A stretch of 24,750 bases of DNA from Pseudomonadota bacterium. Its GTDB lineage: Bacteria; Pseudomonadota; Gammaproteobacteria; Xanthomonadales; Xanthomonadaceae. The notes beneath the pieces are model-generated. The model worked only from the letters and a program-made list of their open reading frames with translations, did no database searches and was not told the origin of the DNA. Shown in pieces: positions 14,956 through 22,719 of the stretch. The stretch spans positions 1 through 24,750 of the forward strand of contig JAEWFH010000113.1 of assembly GCA_023388955.1 (NCBI GenBank), read 5' to 3'. Made by a program: the position numbers and the translations under genes. Positions within the stretch are counted from its first letter, which is position 1, and each line of letters opens with the position of its first letter.

Positions 14956-16734
14956 ATGGGGCTGTCATGGGGTTCATCGCGCCCGCGCTGGTTCGCGTGG
15001 CGCCCGCTGGTCCGGCTCGTGGTCCCCTGGCTGTTGCTGCTGGCCGGCTGCGGGCTGGTGGCGGGTGTCGCCGCCCTGCTCACCGAAGACGCGCCGCTCG
15101 CCGAGGTCACCCTGTCGCGCATCGGGGGCGACCCGCTTCCGTTGCATGTGATCCAGGGCGACCTGGACGAGCGGTTCGAGCCGGTGGCTGGCACCGTGAT
15201 CCACCAGCTGCCGCCAGGGCATGGCTGGTGGCGGATCCGCCTGCATGGCGACGCGGCGGCGGGGAAGCATCCAAGGCTGTTGCTGCTTTCACCGCGCGCC
15301 GCGCAGGCCGACGCCTGGCTGGTACCGCGCGCCGGTGCGCTGGATGGCTTCGGCGAGCGCATCACGGCCACGCCGTCGCCGCGCGCGCTGGTGCTGGCGC
15401 TGGACGCCGGGGTTCGCGACGGCGACACCGTGTACCTGCGCGTCAGGTCGCCACCCGGGCATCCGATGCGGGTCCGCCTTGATCCGCTTGCCGCCGTGCA
15501 CCAGGCCGACCTGGTCCATATCGGCTGGCGCAGCGCGGGCCTGGCAGGGCTGGTATTGCTGGCCGTGCTTGCGCTGGGCATGTGGGGCGCGGTGGGCGAG
15601 GTGCGCTTCGGCCTGCTGGGCCTGGCGCTGGCTGCGCTGGCGCTGTACTTCGCCGGCAGTGGAGGGGAGGCGCGCCTGTGGCAGGCCACCGCGTGGCTGT
15701 CGGAGGACCTGCGGCTGGTGCACCTGGCCGGGGTCCTGGCACTGGTGGCGAACATCGCCTTCGCCGGACGCTACCTGCGGCTGGAAGTGCATTACCCGCG
15801 GCTGCGCCGGGTACTGGCCGCGATGGTCGCCGCGGTCGGCCTGGTCGCGCTGGCGATGCTGGTCGCCCCGCACGGCTGGATGATCGCCACCACCAGCACC
15901 CTGGCCGCGCTGATGATCGTCATCGTGCTATCCGCGGCCGTGGTCGACGGCATGCGGGGGCGCCGCGCCGCGCTGTTCCTGCTCGCCGGCTGGGTGCCGA
16001 TGACGCTGCTGTTGCTCGGGCATCTGGCCGAACTCAGCGGTGCCTGGCTGGGGCCGCCGTGGATGGGGCACGCGTTGCCGGCGAGTTGCGCGCTGTCCGG
16101 GCTCGTGGTCACCGTGGGGCTGGGTGGCGTGGTGCGCACCCTGCGCCGGGAGCGTGACGATGCCAGCCACCGGGCATCCTACGACGTGCTCACCGGCGCG
16201 CTCTCGCGCTCGGCCATCGAGGGCAGGCTGGCCCACGCGGTCCGTTCCGCGCACGTGTCGGGAACGTCGCTGTCGGTGGTCTTCTTCGATATCGACCATT
16301 TCAAGCGTGTCAACGACGAGCATGGACACCTGGTGGGCGACGAGTGCATCCGCATCGTCGCCCTGCGCACGCGCAACCGCCTGCGTACCTACGACCTGTT
16401 CGGCCGCTGGGGCGGCGACGAGATCCTGGTGCTGCTGCCCGACACCACCCTGGACGAGGCCATCGGGGTGGCCGAGAACCTGCGCTCGGCGGTGAACGGC
16501 CGCGAGCTGGAGATCGACGGCCGGATGCTGGCGGTCACGATCAGCGCCGGGGTGGCGCAGCTGTCCTATGGCGAGCAGGCCAACGAACTGGTGCGGCGCG
16601 CCGACGGCGCGCTGTATGCCAGCAAGCAGGACGGCCGCGACCGGGTCAGTGCCAGCCGCTGGGCGACCCTGCAGCAGGCGGGCCAGGCCGGTGACTTCAC
16701 GGGCGTTCGAGCACCAGCAGCGGATCGATCCTGA
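14956..16734 (+). CDS. Membrane diguanylate cyclase with periplasmic sensor and 7TM region (7TMR-DISM type)
   Basis: A 592-residue protein. An N-terminal hydrophobic segment (about 18-41) leads into a periplasmic domain of about 150 residues, then seven hydrophobic segments at about 196-395, then a cytoplasmic GGDEF domain (about 405-565). The signature is RWGGDEILVLLP: GGDEI retains the catalytic Gly-Gly-Asp-Glu, and substrate-binding FFDIDHFKRVND is intact. An RTYD I-site (477-480) lies five residues before it, indicating product inhibition by c-di-GMP. Synthesis of c-di-GMP in response to an envelope signal is inferred. The start has a purine-rich AGGGGGGG run five bases upstream. It follows the previous gene by 55 bases. 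The last 38 bases overlap the end of the convergent M23 gene. Confidence 0.9.
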   Translation: MGLSWGSSRPRWFAWRPLVRLVVPWLLLLAGCGLVAGVAALLTEDAPLAEVTLSRIGGDPLPLHVIQGDLDERFEPVAGTVIHQLPPGHGWWRIRLHGDAAAGKHPRLLLLSPRAAQADAWLVPRAGALDGFGERITATPSPRALVLALDAGVRDGDTVYLRVRSPPGHPMRVRLDPLAAVHQADLVHIGWRSAGLAGLVLLAVLALGMWGAVGEVRFGLLGLALAALALYFAGSGGEARLWQATAWLSEDLRLVHLAGVLALVANIAFAGRYLRLEVHYPRLRRVLAAMVAAVGLVALAMLVAPHGWMIATTSTLAALMIVIVLSAAVVDGMRGRRAALFLLAGWVPMTLLLLGHLAELSGAWLGPPWMGHALPASCALSGLVVTVGLGGVVRTLRRERDDASHRASYDVLTGALSRSAIEGRLAHAVRSAHVSGTSLSVVFFDIDHFKRVNDEHGHLVGDECIRIVALRTRNRLRTYDLFGRWGGDEILVLLPDTTLDEAIGVAENLRSAVNGRELEIDGRMLAVTISAGVAQLSYGEQANELVRRADGALYASKQDGRDRVSASRWATLQQAGQAGDFTGVRAPAADRS

Positions 16735-17548
16735 CGTCGAACCAGTTCATGCCCCAGTGCAGGTGGGGCCCCGTGGCGCGGCCGGTGGCGCCGACCGCGC
16801 CGATCACCTCGCCCTGGCGCACGGTGTCTCCCGGGGCTACGTCCATCCGCGACAGGTGCAGGAAGTTGGAGCTGATGCCATGGCCGTGGTCCAGCACCAC
16901 CGTGCCGCCGGTCAGGTAGAGGTCGTCGGCGAAGCTGACCACGCCGGAGGCGGGGGCCGCCACCGGGGTGCCATTGGCGGCGGCGATGTCCATGCCCGAG
17001 TGCGGCGCGCCCGGCGTGCCGTTGTACACGCGGTGGTTGCCGAAGCGGCCGCTGATGCGGCCCCGTACCGGCCACTGGAAGCGCTCGGCGAAGCCGGTAC
17101 CGGCTTCGTCGCGGGTGCGTGCCGCGGCGACGCGGGCCTGTTCGCGGGCGATCCGCTCGGCGATCTCCTGCGGCGGGGAAACCGTCTTCGGGGGCACGCC
17201 GGAGACCCGTTCGACCGGCCAGTCCCGCGCCGTCACCTGGATGGCCGCTTCCTGGACGCTGCCATCCGGCCGCCGGACCGACACCGACACCGGGCCGGAC
17301 TGGTCGCGCGCCACCCCGAACACGACGCTGCCATAGCCGGTGACCCGCAGTTGCCGGCCGCCATGGGTCACCGTGCTGCCCGCCGGCACCTTGCCGATCA
17401 CCATCGCGCCCTGCTGCACCGAGGCCGGGAACACGACCCGCGGGTCCGGCACGGCCGCCGGTGCCGGGACTGTCGGGGCCTGCGCCCACGCGGGGCCTGC
17501 CACCACGCCGGCAAGGGCCAGCGCGAGCGCCGCCACCCTCCGGCTCAA
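16697..17548 (-). CDS. Secreted M23-family (LytM) peptidoglycan endopeptidase
   Basis: A 283-residue protein with a cleavable signal peptide (MSRRVAALALALAGVVAGPA-WAQ). An Ig-like domain is likely at about 35-110, followed by a C-terminal LytM domain (about 158-270). Zinc ligands are His183 and Asp187 in HSGMDIAAANGTPV and His264 in GPHLHW, with His262 and His231 (FLHLS) as catalytic histidines, so it should be active on peptide cross-links of the wall. The start is inferred as TTG 17548. It overlaps the dihydroorotase stop as TTGA, has GGAG eight bases upstream and yields a proper signal peptide; the GTG eight codons later (M-A-A-L) is an alternative. The C-terminus overlaps the convergent diguanylate cyclase gene by 38 bases. 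Confidence 0.92.
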   Translation of the reverse strand: MSRRVAALALALAGVVAGPAWAQAPTVPAPAAVPDPRVVFPASVQQGAMVIGKVPAGSTVTHGGRQLRVTGYGSVVFGVARDQSGPVSVSVRRPDGSVQEAAIQVTARDWPVERVSGVPPKTVSPPQEIAERIAREQARVAAARTRDEAGTGFAERFQWPVRGRISGRFGNHRVYNGTPGAPHSGMDIAAANGTPVAAPASGVVSFADDLYLTGGTVVLDHGHGISSNFLHLSRMDVAPGDTVRQGEVIGAVGATGRATGPHLHWGMNWFDVRIDPLLVLERP

Positions 17549-18909
17549 CGGGCGAACTCCAGGCGCCGGCCGGCCGCCTCGCCGACCAGCTTCGCGCCAT
17601 CCCAGGCCAGCTGCCCGTTGACCCAGGTCGAGGCGATCGCGCTGCGGAAGGTCCGGCCCTCGAATGGCGACCAGCCGCACTTGGACAGCACGTCCTCGCG
17701 GCGCACGGTGAACGGAGTGTCATCCACCAGCACCAGGTCGGCGGCGTAGCCCTCGCGCAGGAAGCCACGGTCCTTGACGTCGAACAGCTGCGCCGGCGCG
17801 TGGGCGAACTTCTGCACCACCTGCGCGGTGCTCAGCCGGCCCTCGTGGACCAGCTCCAGCGCGGCGACCAGGGCGTATTGCACCAGTGGCAGGCCGCTGG
17901 GCGCACGCACGTAGGGGTTCTGCTTTTCCTCCAGCAGGTGCGGGGCATGGTCGGTGGCCAGCACGTCGATCACGTCGTCGGCCAGGGCCTGGATGAGCGC
18001 CTCGCGGTCGGCCGGATCCTTGATCGCCGGGTTGCACTTGATCAGGTGCCCGAGCGCCTCGTAGTCGCGGCGGTCGAAGCGCAGGAAGTGGATGCAGGTC
18101 TCTGCGGTGATCTGCTTGCGGCTGCCGTCCGGGCGCACCAGCGGACCGCGTTCGAACAGCGCCAGCTCGTCGGCGGTGGAAATGTGCAGCACGTGCAGCC
18201 GCGTGCCGTGCCGGCGCGCCAGCGAGATCGCCAGCTGCGTGGACTTCATGCATGCCTCGCGCGAACGGATGTCGGGGTGGCAGGCCGCGGGGATGTCGTC
18301 GCCGTACTTTTCCCGGTAGCGGGCGGTGGCGGCCTCGATCATCGGGGTGTCTTCGCAGTGGGTGATGATCGGCGTGGGCACGTCGCGGAACACCGCGTCC
18401 AGCACCTCGGGGTCATCGACCAGCATGTTGCCGGTGGAGGCGCCCATGAACACCTTTACCCCGGGCGCGCTGCGCGGGTCCAGGCGTTGGATCGCCTCCA
18501 GGTTGGTGGTGCTGGTGCCCATGTAGAAGCCGTAGTTGGCCCGCACCCGGCCGGTGGCGCGGCGGTACTTGTCCTCCAGCGCGTCGGCGTCCAGCGTCGG
18601 CGGGCTGGTGTTGGGCATGTCCATGAAGCTGGTCAGCCCGCCGGCGACCGCGGCGCCGGACTCCACCTCCATGTCGGCCTTGTACTCCATCCCCGGCTCG
18701 CGGAAATGCACCTGGTCGTCGATCATGCCCGGCAGCAGGCGCCGGCCGGCGGCGTCGACCACCGCCTCCCCGTCGCGTGCGGACAGGCCGGCGCCGATCT
18801 GCGCGATGCGGCCGTCCTGGATGCGCAGGTCGCCTTCGAACTCGCGGCCCTCGCTGACCAGGCGGGCATTGACGATGAGCGTTGCGTTCGGGTTCGCGGC
18901 TGGATTCAT
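17545..18909 (-). CDS. pyrC: Class I dihydroorotase (DDQVHFREPG variant)
   Basis: A 454-residue amidohydrolase predicted to interconvert carbamoyl-aspartate and dihydroorotate in pyrimidine synthesis. The active-site set is IDDQVHFREPG (65-73), Lys152 in GVKVFMGASTGN (candidate carboxylated lysine), THCED (His184), LHIST and ATDHAPH. The first metal-binding motif, normally HxH, is Gln66-Val-His68, a variant I associate with a recognised dihydroorotase subgroup that also occurs in Bacteroidetes. Allantoinase or a non-catalytic partner subunit are alternatives. ATG 18909 has an AGGA site four bases upstream. It follows yidD after 13 bases and overlaps the M23 gene by four. Confidence 0.85.
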   Translation of the reverse strand: MNPAANPNATLIVNARLVSEGREFEGDLRIQDGRIAQIGAGLSARDGEAVVDAAGRRLLPGMIDDQVHFREPGMEYKADMEVESGAAVAGGLTSFMDMPNTSPPTLDADALEDKYRRATGRVRANYGFYMGTSTTNLEAIQRLDPRSAPGVKVFMGASTGNMLVDDPEVLDAVFRDVPTPIITHCEDTPMIEAATARYREKYGDDIPAACHPDIRSREACMKSTQLAISLARRHGTRLHVLHISTADELALFERGPLVRPDGSRKQITAETCIHFLRFDRRDYEALGHLIKCNPAIKDPADREALIQALADDVIDVLATDHAPHLLEEKQNPYVRAPSGLPLVQYALVAALELVHEGRLSTAQVVQKFAHAPAQLFDVKDRGFLREGYAADLVLVDDTPFTVRREDVLSKCGWSPFEGRTFRSAIASTWVNGQLAWDGAKLVGEAAGRRLEFAR

Positions 18910-18922
18910 GGAGTCCTCGTTG

Positions 18923-19144
18923 TCACTGGGCGGGCGGCACCGGGTCGTTGCCGCCGGGGTGGAGGGGGTGGCAGCGGGCGATGCGCCGGATCGCCAGCCA
19001 GCCACCACGCAGCGCGCCGAAGCGCGCGATGGCCTGCATCGCATACGTCGAACAGCTGGGGTGGAACCGGCAGCGGGGCCCCAGCAGCGGGCTGATGACG
19101 CGCTTGTAGCCTTTCAGCAGGGCGATGAGGACGCGGTCGATCAC
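18923..19144 (-). CDS. yidD: Membrane protein insertion efficiency factor YidD
   Basis: A 73-residue protein (E. coli 85) with an amphipathic N-terminus VLIALLKGYKRVISPLLGP. It carries the invariant family motif CRFHPSCSTYAMQAI, then GGWLAIRRIARCHPLHPGG. The family assists YidC-dependent insertion of inner-membrane proteins. The start is GTG 19144, giving MIDRVLIALLKGYKR; no strong ribosome site precedes it. Unlike in most bacteria it is not beside rpmH-rnpA-yidC but heads a cluster with dihydroorotase and an M23 peptidase. Confidence 0.93.
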   Translation of the reverse strand: MIDRVLIALLKGYKRVISPLLGPRCRFHPSCSTYAMQAIARFGALRGGWLAIRRIARCHPLHPGGNDPVPPAQ

Positions 19145-19286
19145 GGTGGGTCCGGGGCCGGGCACGCATTGCCGTGGCGGGGTAGGATGGGGCCTTGACC
19201 ATCCGGTGCGCCCGCCGGACCGGAGAATCCGGAGGGCACCATGAATACGTGGCCGGGAGGCAGCGGGAAAACCCGCCGTGGCGCGG

Positions 19287-19315
19287 TTGCCGCCGCCTGC
19301 GGGGCAGGGTATAAC
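19287..19315 (+). promoter_or_regulatory. sigma70 promoter of dksA
   Basis: TTGCCG (19287-19292) and TATAAC (19310-19315) are separated by exactly 17 bases, the best promoter in the window. Predicted transcription starts near 19322, giving a leader of about 39 bases before the GTG start at 19361. Confidence 0.7.
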
Positions 19316-19360
19316 AGCGCGCTTTCCCGTCACAAGGGACTGAAGGAAGGACACCCGAAC

Positions 19361-20134
19361 GTGGCAGAGAAAAAGACCGTCAAGAAGGCCGCCAAGGCCA
19401 CCGTGAAGAAGGCAGCCGCCAGCAAGGCGCCCGCGGCGAAGAAGGCCCCGGCTGCGAAGAAGGCGGCCGCCAAGGCGCCCGCGACCAAGGCTCCTACGCC
19501 CGCCAAGGCGGCCAAGGCGCCGGCCAGCAAGGCGGCGACGAAGGTTGCCAAGACGGCGGCCAAGGCCACCACGGCAACCGCGGCGCCGGCAAAGAAGGCC
19601 GCTGGCAGCGCCCCGCCGCGTCGCCCGGGCAAGGTCGCGGTCGCGGTCGCGGCCAAGCCACAGGCCCCCACCCCGCGGAGCAGGTACAAGACCGTGCAGT
19701 ACAAGACCGATTCGACCAACGGCCGCCCGATCCTGCCCAAGGGCTATCGCCCGGAGCCGGACGAGGAATACATGAGCCCGCTGCAGCTGGAGTACTTCCG
19801 CCAGCGCCTGCTGCAGTGGCGCGAGGACCTGGTCGAGGAGTCCAAGCAGACCATCGAGAACCTCAAGGACGAAGTGCGCGATGTCGGCGACGAGGCCGAG
19901 CGCGCCACCCGCGAGACCGAGAACTCGCTGGAGCTGCGCACCCGCGACCGCTACCGCAAGCTGATCAGCAAGATCGACAGCACCCTGAAGCGCGTCGACT
20001 CCGGTGACTACGGCTACTGCGTCGACACCGGCGAGGAGATCGGCCTGGACCGCCTCGAGGCGCGCCTGACCGCCGAGCGCACCCTGGATGCCCAGGAGCG
20101 CTGGGAGCACCTGCAGAAGCAGATGGGCGACTGA
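19361..20134 (+). CDS. dksA: RNA polymerase-binding transcription factor DksA, zinc-less type with Lys/Ala-rich N-terminal tail
   Basis: A 257-residue DksA. Residues 1 to about 100 are low-complexity Lys/Ala/Pro repeats (AAKKAPAAKKAAAKAPATK-like), resembling histone-H1-type tails. The conserved DksA part starts near YKTDSTNGRPILPKGYRPEPDEEYMSP in outline and forms a coiled coil with an acidic tip (Asp177, Glu180 in GDEAER). The globular end is GYCVDTGEEIGLDRLEAR. Of the four zinc cysteines of E. coli DksA only Cys220 remains; the others are Thr223, Thr241 and Ala244, as in the zinc-independent DksA subgroup. The start is GTG 19361, with AAGGAAGG ten bases upstream and the promoter just before it. 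An in-frame ATG at 19241 would lie upstream of that promoter. With ppGpp it is expected to tune rRNA and amino-acid operon transcription. Confidence 0.93.
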   Translation: MAEKKTVKKAAKATVKKAAASKAPAAKKAPAAKKAAAKAPATKAPTPAKAAKAPASKAATKVAKTAAKATTATAAPAKKAAGSAPPRRPGKVAVAVAAKPQAPTPRSRYKTVQYKTDSTNGRPILPKGYRPEPDEEYMSPLQLEYFRQRLLQWREDLVEESKQTIENLKDEVRDVGDEAERATRETENSLELRTRDRYRKLISKIDSTLKRVDSGDYGYCVDTGEEIGLDRLEARLTAERTLDAQERWEHLQKQMGD

Positions 20135-20159
20135 GCCCGGCGTACCGCGGCAATGCAAG

Positions 20160-20187
20160 AAGGCCCCGCCTGCAAGCGGGGCCTTTT
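20160..20187 (+). terminator. Rho-independent terminator of dksA
   Basis: AAGGCCCCGC (20160-20169), loop CTGCAA, GCGGGGCCTT (20176-20185), then TT. On the reverse strand the stem is followed by CTTCTTGCATT, so it may also end sufE transcripts arriving from the other side. Confidence 0.9.
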
Positions 20188-20232
20188 GCGTTGTCCTGGA
20201 CCCGGTCCCCGCCGCGGCGGGACCGCGGCCGG

Positions 20233-20679
20233 CTAGGCGCGCCGGGCGGCCTCGTCGCGAATGAAACCCAGCAGCGCGGCCAGCCCGTTGCTGCGCGTGG
20301 GCGAGAGCTGCCGCGACAGGCCGATCTTGCCGACATAGTCCGGCTCGGTCGCCAGGATCTCTTCCGGTGTTCGACCCGAATAGACCCGCAGGGCCAGGTA
20401 GATGAGCCCGGACACGATCGTCGAGTCGCTGACGGCGTGGAAGCGCAGGCGGTCCCCGTCGGCTTCCGGCACGATCCAGACCATCGACTGGCAGCCGTGC
20501 AGGCGATGCTCCTCGGTCTTCCAGGCCTCCGGAAACACCGGCAGCTTGCGACCCAGGTCGATCAGGTACTGGTAGCGCTCGGACCAGTCGCTGAAGAAGC
20601 CGAACTCCTCGACGATGGCGTCCTGCGCCGCCTGCGGGGTGGGTTCGAGCGGGAAGGGGGATGCGGGGGAATCGGTCAC
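20233..20679 (-). CDS. sufE: Cysteine desulfuration protein SufE
   Basis: A 148-residue sulfur-acceptor protein that takes persulfide sulfur from a SufS-type cysteine desulfurase for Fe-S cluster assembly. The acceptor is Cys63 in EEHRLHGCQSMVWI. FGFFSDWSERYQYLIDLGR at the start and GLSRQLSPTRSNGL near the end are typical of SufE. The start is GTG 20679 with AGGT seven bases upstream. It follows cysS by 16 bases on the same strand and is probably co-transcribed, although no other suf genes are in the window. Confidence 0.94.
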   Translation of the reverse strand: MTDSPASPFPLEPTPQAAQDAIVEEFGFFSDWSERYQYLIDLGRKLPVFPEAWKTEEHRLHGCQSMVWIVPEADGDRLRFHAVSDSTIVSGLIYLALRVYSGRTPEEILATEPDYVGKIGLSRQLSPTRSNGLAALLGFIRDEAARRA

Positions 20680-20695
20680 GGATACCTCTTGTCTT

Positions 20696-22066
20696 TCAGC
20701 CCCGGCGCCAGCGCACGCCGGCCGGGGTGTCTTCCAGCAGCACGCCCTCGGCGGCCAGCTGGTCACGGATGGCGTCGGCGCGGGCGAAATCACGCGCCTT
20801 CCTGGCGTCGTTGCGCTCGTCGACCAGTGCCTGGATGCGGGCGTCGTCGTCGGCGCCGGCACTGCCGGGCGCGAACCACCGGGCCGGATCCTGCTGCAGC
20901 AATCCCAGCGCGAGGCCGGCGCCGAGCAGTTCGCCCTTGAGCCGGGCGCGCGCGTCGTCGTCGCCGGCCTTGCGTGCCTCGCCGGCGATGCGGGCAAGCT
21001 CCGCCAGTGCCTGCGGGGTATTGAGGTCGTCGTCCAGGGCGGCCTCGACGCTGGCCGGGATCACCGCGGTGGCATCGACACCGGCCAGGTCGCGCAGGGT
21101 GCCGTAGAGCCGGTCCAGGGTGCGCAGGCTCTGCTCGATCAGCGCGCCGGACCAGTCCAGCGGCTGCCGGTAGTGGGCGCTCAGCAGGGCATGGCGCAGC
21201 GCCTCTGGCGGATGCTCGCGGACCAGGTCGTGGACCTTTTCGATGTTGCCCACCGACTTGCTCATCTTGGCGCCGCCGAAGGTCAGCATGCCGTTGTGCA
21301 GCCAGAACCGGGCGAAGGTGCGGCCGCCGTGGGCGCACTCGCTCTGGGCGATCTCGTTCTCGTGGTGCGGGAACTGCAGGTCGACCCCGCCGGCGTGGAT
21401 GTCGATGGTCTCGCCCAGGTGCGCGGCGGCCATCGCCGAGCACTCGATGTGCCAGCCCGGGCGGCCGACGCCCCAGGGCGACTCCCAGCCGGGCAGGTCG
21501 GGCGTGGACGGCTTCCACAGCACGAAGTCCCCGGGGTCGCGCTTGTACGGGGCGACCTCGACCCGGGCCCCGGCCAGCATCTCGCGCAGGTCGCGGCGGG
21601 CGAGCTTGCCGTAGCCGTCGAAGCTGGCCACCGAGAACAGCACGTGGCCCTCGGCGGCGTAGGCGTGGCCGCCCTCGACGAGCCGTTCGACCATCGCGAT
21701 GATCTCGGCGACGTGGGCGGTGGCCTCCGGCTCGATGTCCGGCGGGACGACCCCGAGCGCGGCCATGTCCTCGCGGTAGGCGGCGGCGAAACGGTCGGTG
21801 ATCGTCGAGATCGGCACCCCCTGCTCGCGGGCGGCGGCGTTGATCTTGTCGTCGATGTCGGTGATGTTGCGGGCGTAGGCGAGCCCGCCATGGCGGCGCC
21901 GCAGCAGCTCGGCGAGCACACCGAAGACCACCGGGCCACGCGCGTTGCCGATGTGGACGTAGTTGTAGACAGTGGGCCCGCACACGTACATGGTGGGGCG
22001 GGCCGGGTCGAGCGGCTGGAACGGTTCGACGCGCCGGGTCAGGCTGTTGTAGAGATGCAGGCTCAT
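20696..22066 (-). CDS. cysS: Cysteinyl-tRNA synthetase
   Basis: A 456-residue class I synthetase that charges tRNA-Cys. It begins LHLYNSLTRRVEPFQPL and shows VCGPTVYNYVHIGNARGPVVF, with the HIGH box as HIGN (His38) and zinc ligand Cys29. Other zinc ligands are in GWHIECSAMA and FPHHENEIAQSE, and the KMSKS box is GGAKMSKSVGN. The C-terminal helical domain is complete and ends at the predicted stop. Length agrees with the family. The ATG at 22066 has no clear Shine-Dalgarno site. sufE follows after 16 bases. Confidence 0.98.
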   Translation of the reverse strand: MSLHLYNSLTRRVEPFQPLDPARPTMYVCGPTVYNYVHIGNARGPVVFGVLAELLRRRHGGLAYARNITDIDDKINAAAREQGVPISTITDRFAAAYREDMAALGVVPPDIEPEATAHVAEIIAMVERLVEGGHAYAAEGHVLFSVASFDGYGKLARRDLREMLAGARVEVAPYKRDPGDFVLWKPSTPDLPGWESPWGVGRPGWHIECSAMAAAHLGETIDIHAGGVDLQFPHHENEIAQSECAHGGRTFARFWLHNGMLTFGGAKMSKSVGNIEKVHDLVREHPPEALRHALLSAHYRQPLDWSGALIEQSLRTLDRLYGTLRDLAGVDATAVIPASVEAALDDDLNTPQALAELARIAGEARKAGDDDARARLKGELLGAGLALGLLQQDPARWFAPGSAGADDDARIQALVDERNDARKARDFARADAIRDQLAAEGVLLEDTPAGVRWRRG

Positions 22067-22090
22067 GGGCTGGTCAAGCGGGTTTGCGAC

Positions 22091-22096
22091 ATTCTA
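22091..22096 (-). promoter_or_regulatory. -10 element candidate for cysS-sufE
   Basis: TAGAAT on the reverse strand (22096-22091) lies 24 bases before the cysS ATG, implying a short leader of about 18 bases. The -35 position at 17-base spacing (GCCGGG) does not match the consensus. Confidence 0.38.
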
Positions 22097-22208
22097 CCCG
22101 TCGCCGCGGCGTGCCCGGCCCGTGGCCGCGGTGCAGGTTCTTGGGTTCAGCCCACGATCTGCCGTGCCTGCCTACACTTCCGCCGTTTCCAGAAGGGCCC
22201 GCCCGCCG

Positions 22209-22676
22209 ATGAAGCCGTCCAGTCTTGCCACCCTCACGTTGCTGTTCGCCGTCGCGGCACCGCCGGCGTGGGGGCAGGAGACCCGGACGGTCATCCAGGC
22301 CGAGAACGTGCGCTTCGCCTACGCCCAGGTGCTGCAGGTGACCCCGGTCTACCAGACCCTCAACGCCACCGCGGTGGAGGAGCAGTGCGAACCGGGCAGC
22401 GAGGCAGCCGAAGCCGACGGGACCTCGCGGCTGCAGCGCGTGGTTGGCCGCGTGCGCGACGCGCTGGGTGGCCAGGACGAAGGGCGCGGGTCCGAGCCCG
22501 CCGAGGGGTGCCGGATGGTCCCGGTCGAGCGTGAATACCGCCGCCCGATCGCCTATGACGTCGACTACGACTACAAGGGCCTGAAGTTCCGCTCGCGCCT
22601 GCCGGACGACCCCGGCAACCGGTTGCGCATCCGGATCGGCGTCACCCCGGTGGTCGCGGGCGACCGCAGCGAATGA
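22209..22676 (+). CDS. Small secreted protein related to glycine-zipper (17-kDa antigen/UmoD-like) envelope proteins but lacking the zipper
   Basis: A 155-residue protein with a signal peptide (MKPSSLATLTLLFAVAAPPA, cleavage near AWG-Q). FAYAQVLQVTPVYQTL, then a Cys, then CRMVPVEREYRRPIAYDVDY and YDYKGLKFRSRLPDDPGNRL resemble the conserved flanks of glycine-zipper 2TM proteins. In those proteins a V-x-V-x-P-V-Y segment and a C-terminal Y-x-V-x-Y...DPGxRIRVRVxVTP segment enclose the membrane zipper. Here the middle (about residues 60-95) is a charged linker without Gly-x-x-x-Gly repeats. The two Cys could form a disulfide. The resemblance is from memory, so function is unassigned. An AGAAGGGC site is ten bases before the ATG. 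The gene is alone on its strand, divergent from cysS. Confidence 0.8.
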   Translation: MKPSSLATLTLLFAVAAPPAWGQETRTVIQAENVRFAYAQVLQVTPVYQTLNATAVEEQCEPGSEAAEADGTSRLQRVVGRVRDALGGQDEGRGSEPAEGCRMVPVEREYRRPIAYDVDYDYKGLKFRSRLPDDPGNRLRIRIGVTPVVAGDRSE

Positions 22677-22684
22677 GTGCTTGC

Positions 22685-22700
22685 CGCGGCCCCGGCCGCG
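22685..22700 (+). other. GC-rich stem-loop just after the small secreted protein gene
   Basis: CGCGGCC (22685-22691) and GGCCGCG (22694-22700) form a perfect stem eight bases past the stop codon. No T-tract follows. It could end or stabilise the upstream transcript; if so, the second hairpin at 22864 needs another explanation. Confidence 0.45.
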
Positions 22701-22719
22701 TGCGAAGATCCGCGACCTG

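Noticed and set aside
12605..14977. A 790-codon minus-strand frame opposite ubiG and the phosphatase
   Set aside because: Composition is Arg/Ala/Pro-rich without motifs, and the plus strand holds four genes with overlapping start/stop signals.
20615..22534. Long plus-strand frame opposite cysS
   Set aside because: cysS is unmistakable on the other strand; the frame is a GC-driven shadow.
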